64,000 bases of DNA from Paractinoplanes pyxinae (GTDB taxonomy: Bacteria > Actinomycetota > Actinomycetes > Mycobacteriales > Micromonosporaceae), in NCBI RefSeq assembly GCF_026626335.1, contig NZ_JAPNTZ010000008.1, positions 124,001 to 188,000 of the forward strand, given 5' to 3'. The notes under the pieces were generated by a model, which had not been told where the DNA came from, did not search any database, and was given only the letters and a program-made list of their open reading frames with translations. The stretch's first letter is position 1. Every line of letters begins with the position of its first letter. This document shows, piece by piece, positions 34,816 through 43,267 of this stretch. Position numbers and translations under genes: made by a program.

Positions 34816-35265
34816 GTGGATCTCAACGGGGCCGCCGACCGGATCGACTGGGCCGAGCCGGACAGCGTGCTCGCCACGTACGTAGCCCAGATGGACCGGC
34901 TCACCGAACCCGTCAATCCCGGGGTGCCGCTCAGCCTCAGCGTGCACGGCCAGCTGATCAGCGGCGAGCTCATCCCCGAGTGGCAGTGGTTCGCCGAGGT
35001 GAGCGAGCTGAACGACCACGAGGACGCCTTCTACGTCGGCACCGCCGAGCACGTCAAGGAGCAGTCCGACCTGGCCCACGCCGCCGTCAAGATCCGCGAC
35101 ACCGGCGGCGAGGTGAGCCATCGCCAGCACACCGCCCTGATGGCGCCGACCCGCTACATCCACCTGCGCAACACGAACATGCCCAACGCCGGCTCGTTCT
35201 GGCGGGGCCGGCTGGCCGACGTCTCGGGCTGGTTCCCCGGCACGACAGTCCTGCACGAAGACTGA
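34816..35265 (+). CDS. Small conserved protein, resembles gas-vesicle accessory GvpU
   Basis: 149 residues, GTG start. The sequence LSLSVHGQLISGELIPEWQWF near residue 40 and the ending RYIHLRNTNM..SFWRGRLADVSGWFPG recall GvpU-type proteins, from memory of the family only. No other gas-vesicle gene lies nearby, so if the match is right it is an orphan or has another job. It ends just before a strong hairpin terminator. Confidence 0.5.
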   Translation: MDLNGAADRIDWAEPDSVLATYVAQMDRLTEPVNPGVPLSLSVHGQLISGELIPEWQWFAEVSELNDHEDAFYVGTAEHVKEQSDLAHAAVKIRDTGGEVSHRQHTALMAPTRYIHLRNTNMPNAGSFWRGRLADVSGWFPGTTVLHED

Positions 35266-35267
35266 AA

Positions 35268-35297
35268 CGCCCGGTGGCGCGGATGCACCACCGGGCG
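35268..35297. terminator. Bidirectional hairpin terminator
   Basis: CGCCCGGTGG (35268-35277) and CCACCGGGCG (35288-35297) form a perfect 10-bp stem with a 10-base loop, between two convergent stops at 35265 and 35306. It can serve both transcripts. Confidence 0.8.
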
Positions 35298-35305
35298 TCA
35301 GAGAC

Positions 35306-36367
35306 TTACTTGAGCTTGATCTGCACGTTGAACTTCGGGCTGGCGGCGAGCTTGCGGAAAGCGGCCAGGCTCGACGGCGCGCTGTCGATGCTGATGTCGC
35401 GGTCGCCGAACAGGTCCTTCTTCGTGTCGAAGTAGACGATCGCCTTCACCTTGGGCCGCTTGGCCAGCTCGGGCAGCACGCTGTTGAACTGCTTGGCCTT
35501 GTCCACGACCTGGCCGATGCGGTGGTAGGCGCCCCACTCGGCAACCATCAGCGGCTTCGAGGCGTGCTTGGTGGTCGCCCACGAGTAGAAGCCCTCGCCG
35601 CCCTTGGCCTTACGGTCGAGCAGGTCGGCGAACACACCGGCGTGGTAGTAGTTCTGCTCCGCGCTGACGTACGAGTCCAGGCCGATCCAGTCCACGACGT
35701 CGTCGCCCGGGTAGAGGTCCTTCCACCACGACTGGGCCATCCACTTCTCGTTGCCCATGTAGGCGACCACGTTGATCATGTTGTTCAGGCCCTTGGACTT
35801 GAGCCGCTTGATCACGTGACGGTACGAGGCGGCGAAGTCCTTGGCCGTCATGCCCGAACCGGCGGCCGGCTTCACGTCGTCCTCGGGCTCGTGGTTGAGC
35901 ACCAGGAAGAACTTCTCGGGCATGGTCGCCTTGACCCGCGCCGCGAACGCGTCGATCCGCGCGTCCAGCTTGCCGGCGGCCACGTTCCCCCACGTCGAGC
36001 CGTACTCGACGCGCCAGTTCAGCAGCAGCACGCGCGGCTTGGCGGGGTCGCGGACCATGGCGATCTCGGCCGCGGTCGGGAACTTCTCGTCACCCTTGTG
36101 GTAGGTGTGGAAGATCGTCGCGGTGCGTCCGCTCAGCTTCTCCCAGTTCTTGTGCTCGGTGTCGCGCGGCAGGTTGGTGAACCCGCCCGCCGCGGCGCCC
36201 CACAGCACGCCGCAGCTCGGAACCAGCTTCGCGTCCGTCACGCACTTCTGCGCGGCAGGCGCAGCGGCAGGCGTGGTGGCGGCCTGGGCCGTGGCCGGGC
36301 CGGTCGCGAACGCGGCGCCGACCCCGGCGACGAGTGCGGCCAGCGAGTACACGGTCTTACGAAGCAT
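35306..36367 (-). CDS. Secreted glycoside hydrolase, GH26-like
   Basis: 353 residues with a Sec signal peptide (MLRKTVYSLAALVAGVGAAF, Ala-rich cleavage region near residue 30). The TIM-barrel body shows VLLLNWRVEYGSTW, FLVLNHEPEDDV (probable acid/base Glu), WIGLDSYV and PLMVAEWGAYH (probable nucleophile Glu), as in GH26-type beta-mannanases and relatives. The mature enzyme is predicted extracellular; substrate is probably a plant or microbial glycan. ATG at 36367. Confidence 0.78.
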   Translation of the reverse strand: MLRKTVYSLAALVAGVGAAFATGPATAQAATTPAAAPAAQKCVTDAKLVPSCGVLWGAAAGGFTNLPRDTEHKNWEKLSGRTATIFHTYHKGDEKFPTAAEIAMVRDPAKPRVLLLNWRVEYGSTWGNVAAGKLDARIDAFAARVKATMPEKFFLVLNHEPEDDVKPAAGSGMTAKDFAASYRHVIKRLKSKGLNNMINVVAYMGNEKWMAQSWWKDLYPGDDVVDWIGLDSYVSAEQNYYHAGVFADLLDRKAKGGEGFYSWATTKHASKPLMVAEWGAYHRIGQVVDKAKQFNSVLPELAKRPKVKAIVYFDTKKDLFGDRDISIDSAPSSLAAFRKLAASPKFNVQIKLK

Positions 36368-36708
36368 CGAATCTCCCCCTGTTGTCCGGCCGTTGTCCGC
36401 CGGGCATGAGAAGAGATTCCAGGTCGCCGGGTGCACGCCAAGTGCCCGTCCCGGTGCCGCTGGGTTGCGCGTTCCAGACCCCGAATCCGTCGGTCCTGCG
36501 ATCGGTTGCGGCTGGTTTTGGTTGAGCTTTCTTGGCGTACGGAGTCAAGGCCCGCAGCCAACCTCGGAGCGCACAACCCACCCGCCCACAGCTAGACCTG
36601 AAAAGGCGCACCGGCATGGGCTGATGAGTGAACCGCCGTGAGTCTTCCTCGATGGGGCACGATCTCTCCGGGGCGATGATCACCTACCGATCGGAGTTGG
36701 CTTTGTCC
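36368..36708. other. Intergenic region, divergent promoters
   Basis: 340 bases between the outward-facing hydrolase and lectin starts. I see no gene and no strong palindrome. The lectin may begin within its right end at an ATG at 36652 or 36676. Confidence 0.5.
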
Positions 36709-37239
36709 GTGCGACGTTCCATGCTCGCTGGTCTCGTTTCTCTCGCCTGCGCCGTGGCGCTGCTACCCGCCGCGGCCGCCCAGGCCACGGCCGGCGACGG
36801 CATCTTCCGCATCATCAACGCGGTCAACTGGGCGCTGAGCGCGGACGGCAACTACGAAGGCGTCAACGCCGCCTTCGCCGGTCCGAACCCCAGTCCCGGC
36901 AACGGCGGCCCGATCGCCTCGCAGGGCTGGCGGAGGTCGTACGACAGCGACGGGCTTCTCCGGTTCCGCAGCACGGTGAGCGGGTCGGCCTGGGCGCTCA
37001 CGGTCAACACCGGCGTCGACTGGGTCAACAAGCCCGTCATCCTGATGGCCAGCAACTCCACGTTCCCCAACCAGAAGTGGCGGGCGCTCCCCGCGTCCAA
37101 CGGCTTCGTGCTGCTGCAGAACCCGTACACCGGAAAGTGCCTGGGCGAACCCGCCGGCGGCAGCACGTTCACGGTCTATGTGGTCGCGTGCAACACCGGC
37201 GACAACCTCCAGCGCTGGAAGGTCACCGACAACGACTGA
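36709..37239 (+). CDS. Secreted ricin-type (beta-trefoil) lectin-like protein
   Basis: 176 residues from the GTG at 36709, which gives a compact signal peptide (VRRSMLAGLVSLACAVALL, cleavage after AQA). In-frame starts at 36628, 36652 and 36676 are possible; none has a convincing ribosome site. The mature part has trefoil lectin marks: NQKWRALPASNGFVLLQNP, TGKCLGEP and the closing LQRWKV. No enzymatic domain, so it is probably a free carbohydrate-binding protein. Confidence 0.72.
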   Translation: MRRSMLAGLVSLACAVALLPAAAAQATAGDGIFRIINAVNWALSADGNYEGVNAAFAGPNPSPGNGGPIASQGWRRSYDSDGLLRFRSTVSGSAWALTVNTGVDWVNKPVILMASNSTFPNQKWRALPASNGFVLLQNPYTGKCLGEPAGGSTFTVYVVACNTGDNLQRWKVTDND

Positions 37240-37311
37240 CCGCGTTCCTGGGCCGGCCGCCCCTCAGCGGCGGTCGGCCCGGCGGCACCTGGCCCACGGC
37301 GCCGTCCGGCC

Positions 37312-37341
37312 TTGACGGAGTGAGCACTCACTCCGTACCGT
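37312..37341 (+). promoter_or_regulatory. Promoter and TetR operator
   Basis: A -35-like TTGACG (37312-37317) and -10-like TACCGT (37336-37341) are 18 bp apart. The spacer and edges form a perfect palindrome with 10-base arms, ACGGAGTGAG (37315-37324) and CTCACTCCGT (37327-37336). The TetR ATG follows at 37349, so the leader is very short and autorepression by promoter occlusion is likely. Confidence 0.75.
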
Positions 37342-37348
37342 CGAGAGC

Positions 37349-37954
37349 ATGACGACACCCACCGAACGGCGCCGGGCGCCGGGCATGACCGCCGACCAAC
37401 GGCGGGAGACGATAGTGCGGGCCGCGCTGCCGCTGGTGGCCGAGCTCGGGGCCGCCGTGACCACGGCGAAGATCGCGCGGGCGGCCGGCATCGGCGAGGC
37501 CACGATCTTCCGCGTCTTCGAGGACAAGAACGCCGTACTGGAAGCCTGCATAGCCGCCGCCCTGGACCCGGCGCAGACCCTGAGCGAACTGCAGTCCATC
37601 TCGCTCGACCAGCCGCTGGCCGCCCGCCTGACCGAGGCCGTCGAAGCGCTCGACGCCTACCTGAACCGCATGGGCGCCGTCATCGGCGCGCTGAGCGCCA
37701 CCGGCACCCGCCGCCCGGCACACGACAGCCCCCAGGCCCGCGGGATGTCCGCCGGCCGCGAGACCTCCCAAGCTGCCACCCGCCAAGCCGTCCTGGAGCT
37801 CTTCGAGCCCGACCGCGACCACCTGCGCCTCACCCCCGAAGCCGCCACTGACACGTTCCTCAGCCTGTTCTTCGGCCGCAGCCGCTTCCCCACCGCCACC
37901 GTCCCCACAGCGGATCTGGTCGAGGTCTTCCTGCACGGCGCCCTGTCCGAATGA
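37349..37954 (+). CDS. TetR-family regulator
   Basis: 201 residues. The helix-turn-helix VTTAKIARAAGIGEATIFRVFEDKNAVLEAC has normal spacing. The effector domain is unclassified. Preceded by a palindromic operator inside its promoter. The stop overlaps the start of the nucleotidyltransferase gene (ATGA), so repressor and enzyme form an operon. Confidence 0.9.
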   Translation: MTTPTERRRAPGMTADQRRETIVRAALPLVAELGAAVTTAKIARAAGIGEATIFRVFEDKNAVLEACIAAALDPAQTLSELQSISLDQPLAARLTEAVEALDAYLNRMGAVIGALSATGTRRPAHDSPQARGMSAGRETSQAATRQAVLELFEPDRDHLRLTPEAATDTFLSLFFGRSRFPTATVPTADLVEVFLHGALSE

Positions 37955-38643
37955 AAGCGATCGCGGACGTCCTAGGGCCGAACTGCCGCGCCTTGATCCT
38001 GCATGGCTCGCTCGCGGCGGGCGGCTTCCGGGCCGGGGCGAGCGACATCGACCTGCTCGCGGTCGTCGACGAGCCGCTGACCGACGACCAGGCCGACGCC
38101 GTCGTGCGGCTGGCGCGGGACGCCGACCTGGGTGAAGCGGCCGGCCTCGACCTGGACGTCATCACGACCGCCGTCGCCCTCGCACCCACGCCCGCGCCGC
38201 CCCTCGAGCTGCACGTCGGGCGTTACCCGGCCGAGCCCGACATCGAAGTCGAACGCCGCCTCCCCGCCGCGCCCGACCTGCCGGCCGAGCTGTCGATGGC
38301 CCGCCAGAACGGCCGCATCCTGGCCGGCGACATCACCCTCGCGCCGATCCCGCCCGAGTGGGTGATCGCCCGCGGCCGCCACTGGCTGCGCACGTGGCAG
38401 GGCCTGACCGACGACACCGCCCACGCCGCGTTCATGGTCCTGACGGCATGCCGCATCTGGCACTTCGCCACCGAACGCCATCACGTCCCCAAGGCCGCCG
38501 CCGCGCGTTGGGCCCTCACACAAAACCAGTCGCTCACCGCCATCGGTCAGGCCCTTCGCCAGTACGAGGGTGAATCCACAGCCGTCGTCGATGAGCCCGC
38601 CATAACCGCCGTCCTGGCCGAAGCCCTCCGGCGCACCACATAG
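37951..38643 (+). CDS. Nucleotidyltransferase, aminoglycoside adenylyltransferase-like
   Basis: 230 residues. The nucleotidyltransferase core LHGSLAAGGFRAGASDIDLLAVV gives the GS and DxD metal motif, with the third acid in LDLDVI. The C-terminal helical half (ARGRHWLRTWQG..AFMVLTACRIWHF) is the DUF4111 domain of AadA-type spectinomycin/streptomycin adenylyltransferases. Control by a TetR gene with which it overlaps fits an inducible resistance function, but the substrate is not proven. Confidence 0.82.
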   Translation: MKAIADVLGPNCRALILHGSLAAGGFRAGASDIDLLAVVDEPLTDDQADAVVRLARDADLGEAAGLDLDVITTAVALAPTPAPPLELHVGRYPAEPDIEVERRLPAAPDLPAELSMARQNGRILAGDITLAPIPPEWVIARGRHWLRTWQGLTDDTAHAAFMVLTACRIWHFATERHHVPKAAAARWALTQNQSLTAIGQALRQYEGESTAVVDEPAITAVLAEALRRTT

Positions 38644-38653
38644 GATCCCCATC

Positions 38654-39256
38654 GTGATCATGAGGAGTTCGGCGGCCCTGGCCCTGCTCGTGCTGGCGGC
38701 CGGCTGCGGCCAGCCGGCGACGACCACAGCCGTCCCCGCCGGCTGCGACCCCACGGCCGACCACCTCACCTGGTCCCCCAGCACCACCACCCCGACGCTG
38801 ACCAACGCCACCCTCTTCACCGGCGGCCGCGAGACCACGCTGATCGACGAGCCCTACAAGCCCTCCATCACCGGCGTCGACGCGCCCGCTGAATGGCTCA
38901 ACCGCCTGGCCACCTCGCTGCAGAAAACCGCCGGCCCGCCGGTACGCGCGAACTCCCCCGAGCCCATCCCGACCGATCTGCGCATCGCCGCGCCCGCCGA
39001 ATTACAGATGATCGTCTACACCGGAGTCGATCGCGTAGCCGCCGACTTCGAGATCCGCTGCCACCCCACGATCCGCGGCACCTTCCACGGCTGGTCCACC
39101 GCCACCACCGGCGTCGTCTCGTGCAACAACTACCAGCCCACGCTCCCCGACGCCTTCGGCAGCCTGGCCCTCAAGCTCTGCCCTCCCCCAACGGCCGAAC
39201 CCTCAGCCGACAGCGCCGACGCCATCCCGTTCCCTGAGGTCACCCCGGGAGGCTGA
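38654..39256 (+). CDS. Putative lipoprotein
   Basis: 200 residues, GTG start (or ATG two codons in, at 38660). The signal peptide ends in the lipobox LAAGC (Cys at residue 18), so it is anchored outside the membrane. The mature part is Thr/Pro-rich with four further Cys that could form two disulfides, and has no domain I recognise. The 3' end overlaps the convergent peptidase gene by 17 bases. Confidence 0.7.
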   Translation: MIMRSSAALALLVLAAGCGQPATTTAVPAGCDPTADHLTWSPSTTTPTLTNATLFTGGRETTLIDEPYKPSITGVDAPAEWLNRLATSLQKTAGPPVRANSPEPIPTDLRIAAPAELQMIVYTGVDRVAADFEIRCHPTIRGTFHGWSTATTGVVSCNNYQPTLPDAFGSLALKLCPPPTAEPSADSADAIPFPEVTPGG

Positions 39257-40844
39257 CTCCGTGGGCCGTGGTCCGCCACGCCTTCCCGTCGTACCAGACG
39301 GTGTAGAGCTTGTTGTCGGTGCCACGGCCGGCTATGTGCAGCTGGTCGCCGAAGACGCTGATGCTGGGATCGGCCGTGAACGCGCCCCGCAACTTCTCGT
39401 GGCGCAACGTGGACTTGTCGCCCCACCAATGATGGATCGCGTTGTCGGGCGCCCGGACGACGACGTGCATCTGCCCCCGGTACACCACAGCCGCCGGCGC
39501 GCTGCCCACGACGACCGAGCCGTCGATGAGCGTCGGCGACTCCCACTTGGAGGCCACACCTTTGGGCGCCCCTCCGGTGGCCCGCAGCCGCCACAGATGG
39601 CCGTCCGTGCCGCGTACGAAGGTCCAGAGCTCTTCGCGGAACGGCAGCGCCTGCGGGTCGGCATTGGTCCGGGCGGGCGCGAGATCACGCCGGGCCCACT
39701 TGCCCGTCCCGTCCCGCCACCATTCCCACATGCGGTTGTCGGCGGTCCGGGCCACCACGTGCAGCAGCCGGTTGTGCAGTGCCACCGTGGGCGTGCCCGC
39801 GATCGCGGTCGGCGCGTCGATGAGCTGCGGATCGGACCACACGCCGTTCCCGGCACTCCGCCAGTTCCACAACCGGTTGTCGGTGCCCCGGCCGACCACG
39901 TAGAGCCGGTTCTCCTGCGGGCGATAGATCGCGTCCGGCGAGCTGGACAGCTTTCCCTTCAGGTACGTTTTCCGCCATCCGCCCAGCACGGTGTACCGCC
40001 ACTCCGACACCCGGTTGTCGTGCTCGCGGGACATCACGCTGATCCCGTCCCGGAATGCAGTCACGACCGGCGGCCCGGCCAACCGGGTGTCCGGCAGGGT
40101 CGTCGACGACCAGCTGCCCTGCTTCCAGAGCTGGACCAGGGCGTTGTCGCCGGCCCGGCGCACGAACATCTGCAGCTGGGTGACGGTCGCCATCTTGCCC
40201 ATCTCGGTCAGATTGCCCGGCGCTCCCCCGCCCGGGCAGCCGTTGACGCTGGTGACCTCGGGCTTTTGCGCGGCGTCCAGGCGGTACTCGACTCCTTGCA
40301 GCACCGGGAACTGCCGGTCTCCACTGAGGTGACCGTTCGCGTCGCTGTCGAAGTCGACGGTGCCGGTGTCGTCCCGGCCGAAGGCCTGCTCGTAGTGCAG
40401 GTGATGTTTTTGCCGCAGTCCGTCGACGCCGACGTTGCCGACGTATCCGATGACCTCACCCCGGCCGACCCGCTGGCCGAGTCCGACCTGGATCGCATTC
40501 ATGTGCAGTGACAGCGTGTACCAGCGGTTCCCGTGCGCGATCTCCACGCCGCCGAGGCCGGGCGTCAGTTCGGTCACCACACCGGCCGCACTGGCGAGCA
40601 CCGGACCCCCGCTGGTGTAGCCACGGACGTGATAAAAGTCGATCTTCTTCGCTTCCGGGTTGTGGTTGTCCCGTGTCTCCAGCCGCCAGGTCTCGCCGCA
40701 GCTGAACGGCAGCGCGAACGCCGGCCGCGGATACTGCGAACCATCCGGCGGATCCGTCGGCGCGGCCGGCGACGGCGTGGCCCCGGCCAGCACCCCCGGC
40801 GCCAGCACCGCGATCGGCGCGAGCCGTAACCATGTTCTGCTCAT
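39240..40844 (-). CDS. Secreted M23 peptidase fused to a seven-repeat propeller
   Basis: 534 residues. After a signal peptide (MSRTWLRLAPIAVLAPGVLA), residues ~40-190 form a LytM/M23-type domain with NHNPEAKKIDF, GVEIAHGN and HHLHYE supplying probable zinc ligands. The first ligand block departs from the usual H-x-G-x-D. Residues ~215-534 hold seven repeats each ending D-N-x-L/I/V-x-x-W (for example GTDNRLWNWRS, TADNRMWEWWRD), like PLL-type lectin propellers. It probably binds a cell-surface glycan and acts on, or only recognises, peptidoglycan. ATG at 40844. Confidence 0.82.
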   Translation of the reverse strand: MSRTWLRLAPIAVLAPGVLAGATPSPAAPTDPPDGSQYPRPAFALPFSCGETWRLETRDNHNPEAKKIDFYHVRGYTSGGPVLASAAGVVTELTPGLGGVEIAHGNRWYTLSLHMNAIQVGLGQRVGRGEVIGYVGNVGVDGLRQKHHLHYEQAFGRDDTGTVDFDSDANGHLSGDRQFPVLQGVEYRLDAAQKPEVTSVNGCPGGGAPGNLTEMGKMATVTQLQMFVRRAGDNALVQLWKQGSWSSTTLPDTRLAGPPVVTAFRDGISVMSREHDNRVSEWRYTVLGGWRKTYLKGKLSSSPDAIYRPQENRLYVVGRGTDNRLWNWRSAGNGVWSDPQLIDAPTAIAGTPTVALHNRLLHVVARTADNRMWEWWRDGTGKWARRDLAPARTNADPQALPFREELWTFVRGTDGHLWRLRATGGAPKGVASKWESPTLIDGSVVVGSAPAAVVYRGQMHVVVRAPDNAIHHWWGDKSTLRHEKLRGAFTADPSISVFGDQLHIAGRGTDNKLYTVWYDGKAWRTTAHGVSLPG

Positions 40845-40966
40845 TGCTTCCCCTCCCCGTGTACGAGCCCGCCAAAGTAGGCGGACCGTCACGGGGAAGC
40901 CCGTCGTTGTCTCCAAAGCGACTTCGGCCCACGGTGGTTGGCACACTCTCGCGGGAGAAATGCTCG

Positions 40967-41881
40967 TCAGACGATGTCGTCCAGGACATCCGGGGCGCCG
41001 GGCAGCTGGTGGGAGCCGACGGCGGTCGCTTCGATCAGGGCGGCTACCGCAGGGGCCGGCAAGTCGAGCTCGATCGGCCCCTCGTCCGGGCGACGGACGG
41101 CCGGAGTGTCGGCGCTGTTCAGCAGAACTTTGTGCTCACCGCTTTCGAGTAGCAGGCTCCGCCCGTACGGAAGCCGGTCGCTAACGGCCTCGGACACCAT
41201 CTTCGCGGTGATCTCCTTGATCGTGAGGCGCACCGTGCCGGCCGGCGACGACGCGCACGTGAAGCCCCCGACCAGCAGCCAGCCCGTTGAGGAGCCGTCG
41301 CGCGTCCGGCCCTCTTCGGTGGCGGCCTGCCCCTCGGGGTCGTCGGTGGCCGACGGCCGGTTCAGGTCGGTGATCAGCAGCGGCTGGCGGGCCGACAGCA
41401 GGCCGAGCACCCCGTTGGTGTTCCAGCGCCGCGCCGCCTCGTACTCGTCGGCGGTCAAGCCCACAACCTGCAGGAAGCGCAGCCCGCCGTTGGGTGTGTC
41501 GATGGTTCCCAGTTCCGGGTCTTCGACGAAGGCGAGCGCCGTCACCGCCGTCTCGTAGCCCTGGCGGATCGGGCCGTTGGCGTTCATGTGGTGGCCCGGC
41601 TCGAACCAGTTGCCGCTCGAATACACGTACCGGGCCAGATTCTGCAGCAGATTGGCCGCCCACATCGGCGGTTCGGTCTCGTGTTCGGCTCGGGCGACGC
41701 GGAACGTGAACTCGAAGCCCCAGCCCGAGGTCTCTTTCTCGTAGAGATCGCTCATCCCGTAGCCGACCAGATGCCAGTGCGGCACCGGCTCTTCGCGGGC
41801 GTAGAAGCTCACGCCGTCGAGCGGGTCGGCGCCGCCCAGCGCGGAAAGGGTGACGTGGGCCGGCGCACTGCGGCTCGGCAC
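40967..41881 (-). CDS. Suppressor-of-fused domain protein, N-terminus irregular
   Basis: 304 residues from the GTG at 41881. SUFU landmarks are strong: LGGADPLDGVSFY, PHWHLVGYGMSDLYEKE, GFEFTFR, NLLQNLARYVYSSGN, PGHHMNANGPI and ELGTIDTPNG. The residues expected before LGGADPLDG (an A-I-x-x-A...EP block) are found instead in another frame just upstream (AIGSA, GAEPQ), suggesting a frameshift near 41850-41870 or a mis-set start. Bacterial SUFU proteins often serve as toxin-immunity proteins; no toxin is visible beside it. Confidence 0.75.
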   Translation of the reverse strand: MPSRSAPAHVTLSALGGADPLDGVSFYAREEPVPHWHLVGYGMSDLYEKETSGWGFEFTFRVARAEHETEPPMWAANLLQNLARYVYSSGNWFEPGHHMNANGPIRQGYETAVTALAFVEDPELGTIDTPNGGLRFLQVVGLTADEYEAARRWNTNGVLGLLSARQPLLITDLNRPSATDDPEGQAATEEGRTRDGSSTGWLLVGGFTCASSPAGTVRLTIKEITAKMVSEAVSDRLPYGRSLLLESGEHKVLLNSADTPAVRRPDEGPIELDLPAPAVAALIEATAVGSHQLPGAPDVLDDIV

Positions 41882-41939
41882 CCGCGATGCAGGGCGCCGA
41901 GCCGATGGCCGGCAATGTCGTCGAGTTACGGAATCACAC

Positions 41940-43178
41940 TCACCGCCGGCGGAATTCGTGGGCCAGCACGTACTTGGCCACACCTGTGCCCACCTTGACG
42001 CCCTGGACGTCGGCGCTGCGGTAGTGCACCCCGCCCCAGATGCGGGCCTCGACCACCTCGTCCAGCGCGGCCGAGAAGCTGGGGAACGAGCGTGTCGTCG
42101 CGGAATCGGCGCTGTAGGCCGAGAACGGGATGTCGTCGCGACCGAAGTACGCCCGCATCGTGTACATGATCGTCGACGTCGAGCAGGTGTGCCCGGAGGT
42201 GTAGTCGGGGAACGGCGGCGTCACCAGCAGCGGCATCCAGGCCGGGTCGGCCGTGGTGCGCGGGTTGCCGTCCGAGGCCGCCTCCTGCACCGCGGTCACC
42301 GGACGCCAGAAGTTCCAGTGCTTCTTCTCGTTGAAGCACGCGATCAGCGAGTCGGCGTTGGCGATCTCGGCCATCGCGAAGAACCGGGCCGCCTGCAAGG
42401 TGTTCAGGCCCTGCCGGTCCGACACCTGGCGCTTGATCTCCCACTCGGTCAGCCGCCGATCGTGCCACCAGATCGCGGCTTGCGTCTGGTCAGCCGTACG
42501 AACCGTGCTGTTGACCGCGCCGATCGCCTTGACCTCGTTGAGATCGCGCGCATACGCGGCCGACGACAGCGCGGGCGGCCCGGAGGTGCGGAACTGGTCG
42601 CCGCGCCGGATCACGAACGGTTTCAGGTCCCCGACCCACGCCCCGTCCGAGGCGAGCGTCGGCGGGGTGGGCCGCCACTGGCCCGGCGCCGTGGACACGT
42701 TCCAGCTCGCGGAGGCGAACGCGCCGTCGTCGGCCCGGGCGGCGATCATCGCATCGGCGGCCCGCTCACCCACGGCGATGCCGCCGGCTTTCCCGCGGCC
42801 GTCCGGGATACCCGCCAGGAAGGACTTGTACATCTCGTCGAGCGACGCGGCCTGCGCAGGGAACAGCGAAAGCAGAACGCGGTGAGCCGCCGCGCCTACT
42901 GCCGCATCGGAGGAGAAGCTGCGGCGTGCAGCCGGCGCGACCAGGTACGGCTCGTACGGCGTACCGGCAATGGCGTTGACCGCGTCATAGATGGCGCCGT
43001 GCACCATCGCGAAGCTGCGCGGAGCGACATAGGGCGCCTGACGGGCCACTTCATAGATGGCCTGCTGCGCGTTGCTGTTCCACAGCACCACCGGGTTGGG
43101 CCCGGCGGCGTGGGCCGGAGCGACCAGCACGAACAGCGACAGCAAGGGCGCGAGGAGGACGGCGAGGAATCGTTTCAC
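41940..43178 (-). CDS. Secreted vanadium-dependent haloperoxidase / PAP2 family
   Basis: 412 residues. The signal peptide is VKRFLAVLLAPLLSLFVL with AHA cleavage. The vanadate/phosphate-binding motifs are complete: KHWNFWRPVTAV (Lys, Arg), PDYTSGHTCSTST (Ser-Gly-His) and ARIWGGVHYRSAD (Arg, His). It either oxidises halides with peroxide or acts as a phosphatase; the motifs alone do not decide. GTG start at 43178. It is 58 bases downstream of the SUFU start on the same strand. Confidence 0.88.
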   Translation of the reverse strand: MKRFLAVLLAPLLSLFVLVAPAHAAGPNPVVLWNSNAQQAIYEVARQAPYVAPRSFAMVHGAIYDAVNAIAGTPYEPYLVAPAARRSFSSDAAVGAAAHRVLLSLFPAQAASLDEMYKSFLAGIPDGRGKAGGIAVGERAADAMIAARADDGAFASASWNVSTAPGQWRPTPPTLASDGAWVGDLKPFVIRRGDQFRTSGPPALSSAAYARDLNEVKAIGAVNSTVRTADQTQAAIWWHDRRLTEWEIKRQVSDRQGLNTLQAARFFAMAEIANADSLIACFNEKKHWNFWRPVTAVQEAASDGNPRTTADPAWMPLLVTPPFPDYTSGHTCSTSTIMYTMRAYFGRDDIPFSAYSADSATTRSFPSFSAALDEVVEARIWGGVHYRSADVQGVKVGTGVAKYVLAHEFRRR

Positions 43179-43267
43179 GTGGGACCCCCGTGGGTCGTAC
43201 GAAATCAGCCGCCCGTCAGCCTCGCAGTACGTCCAGCGTGGACACAAGGAACTTTCAGCAACGACTT

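Noticed and set aside
39240..40511. Plus-strand frame opposite the M23 gene
   Set aside because: It is antisense to a gene with signal peptide and seven recognisable repeats, and its own product is Arg/Pro/His-rich noise.
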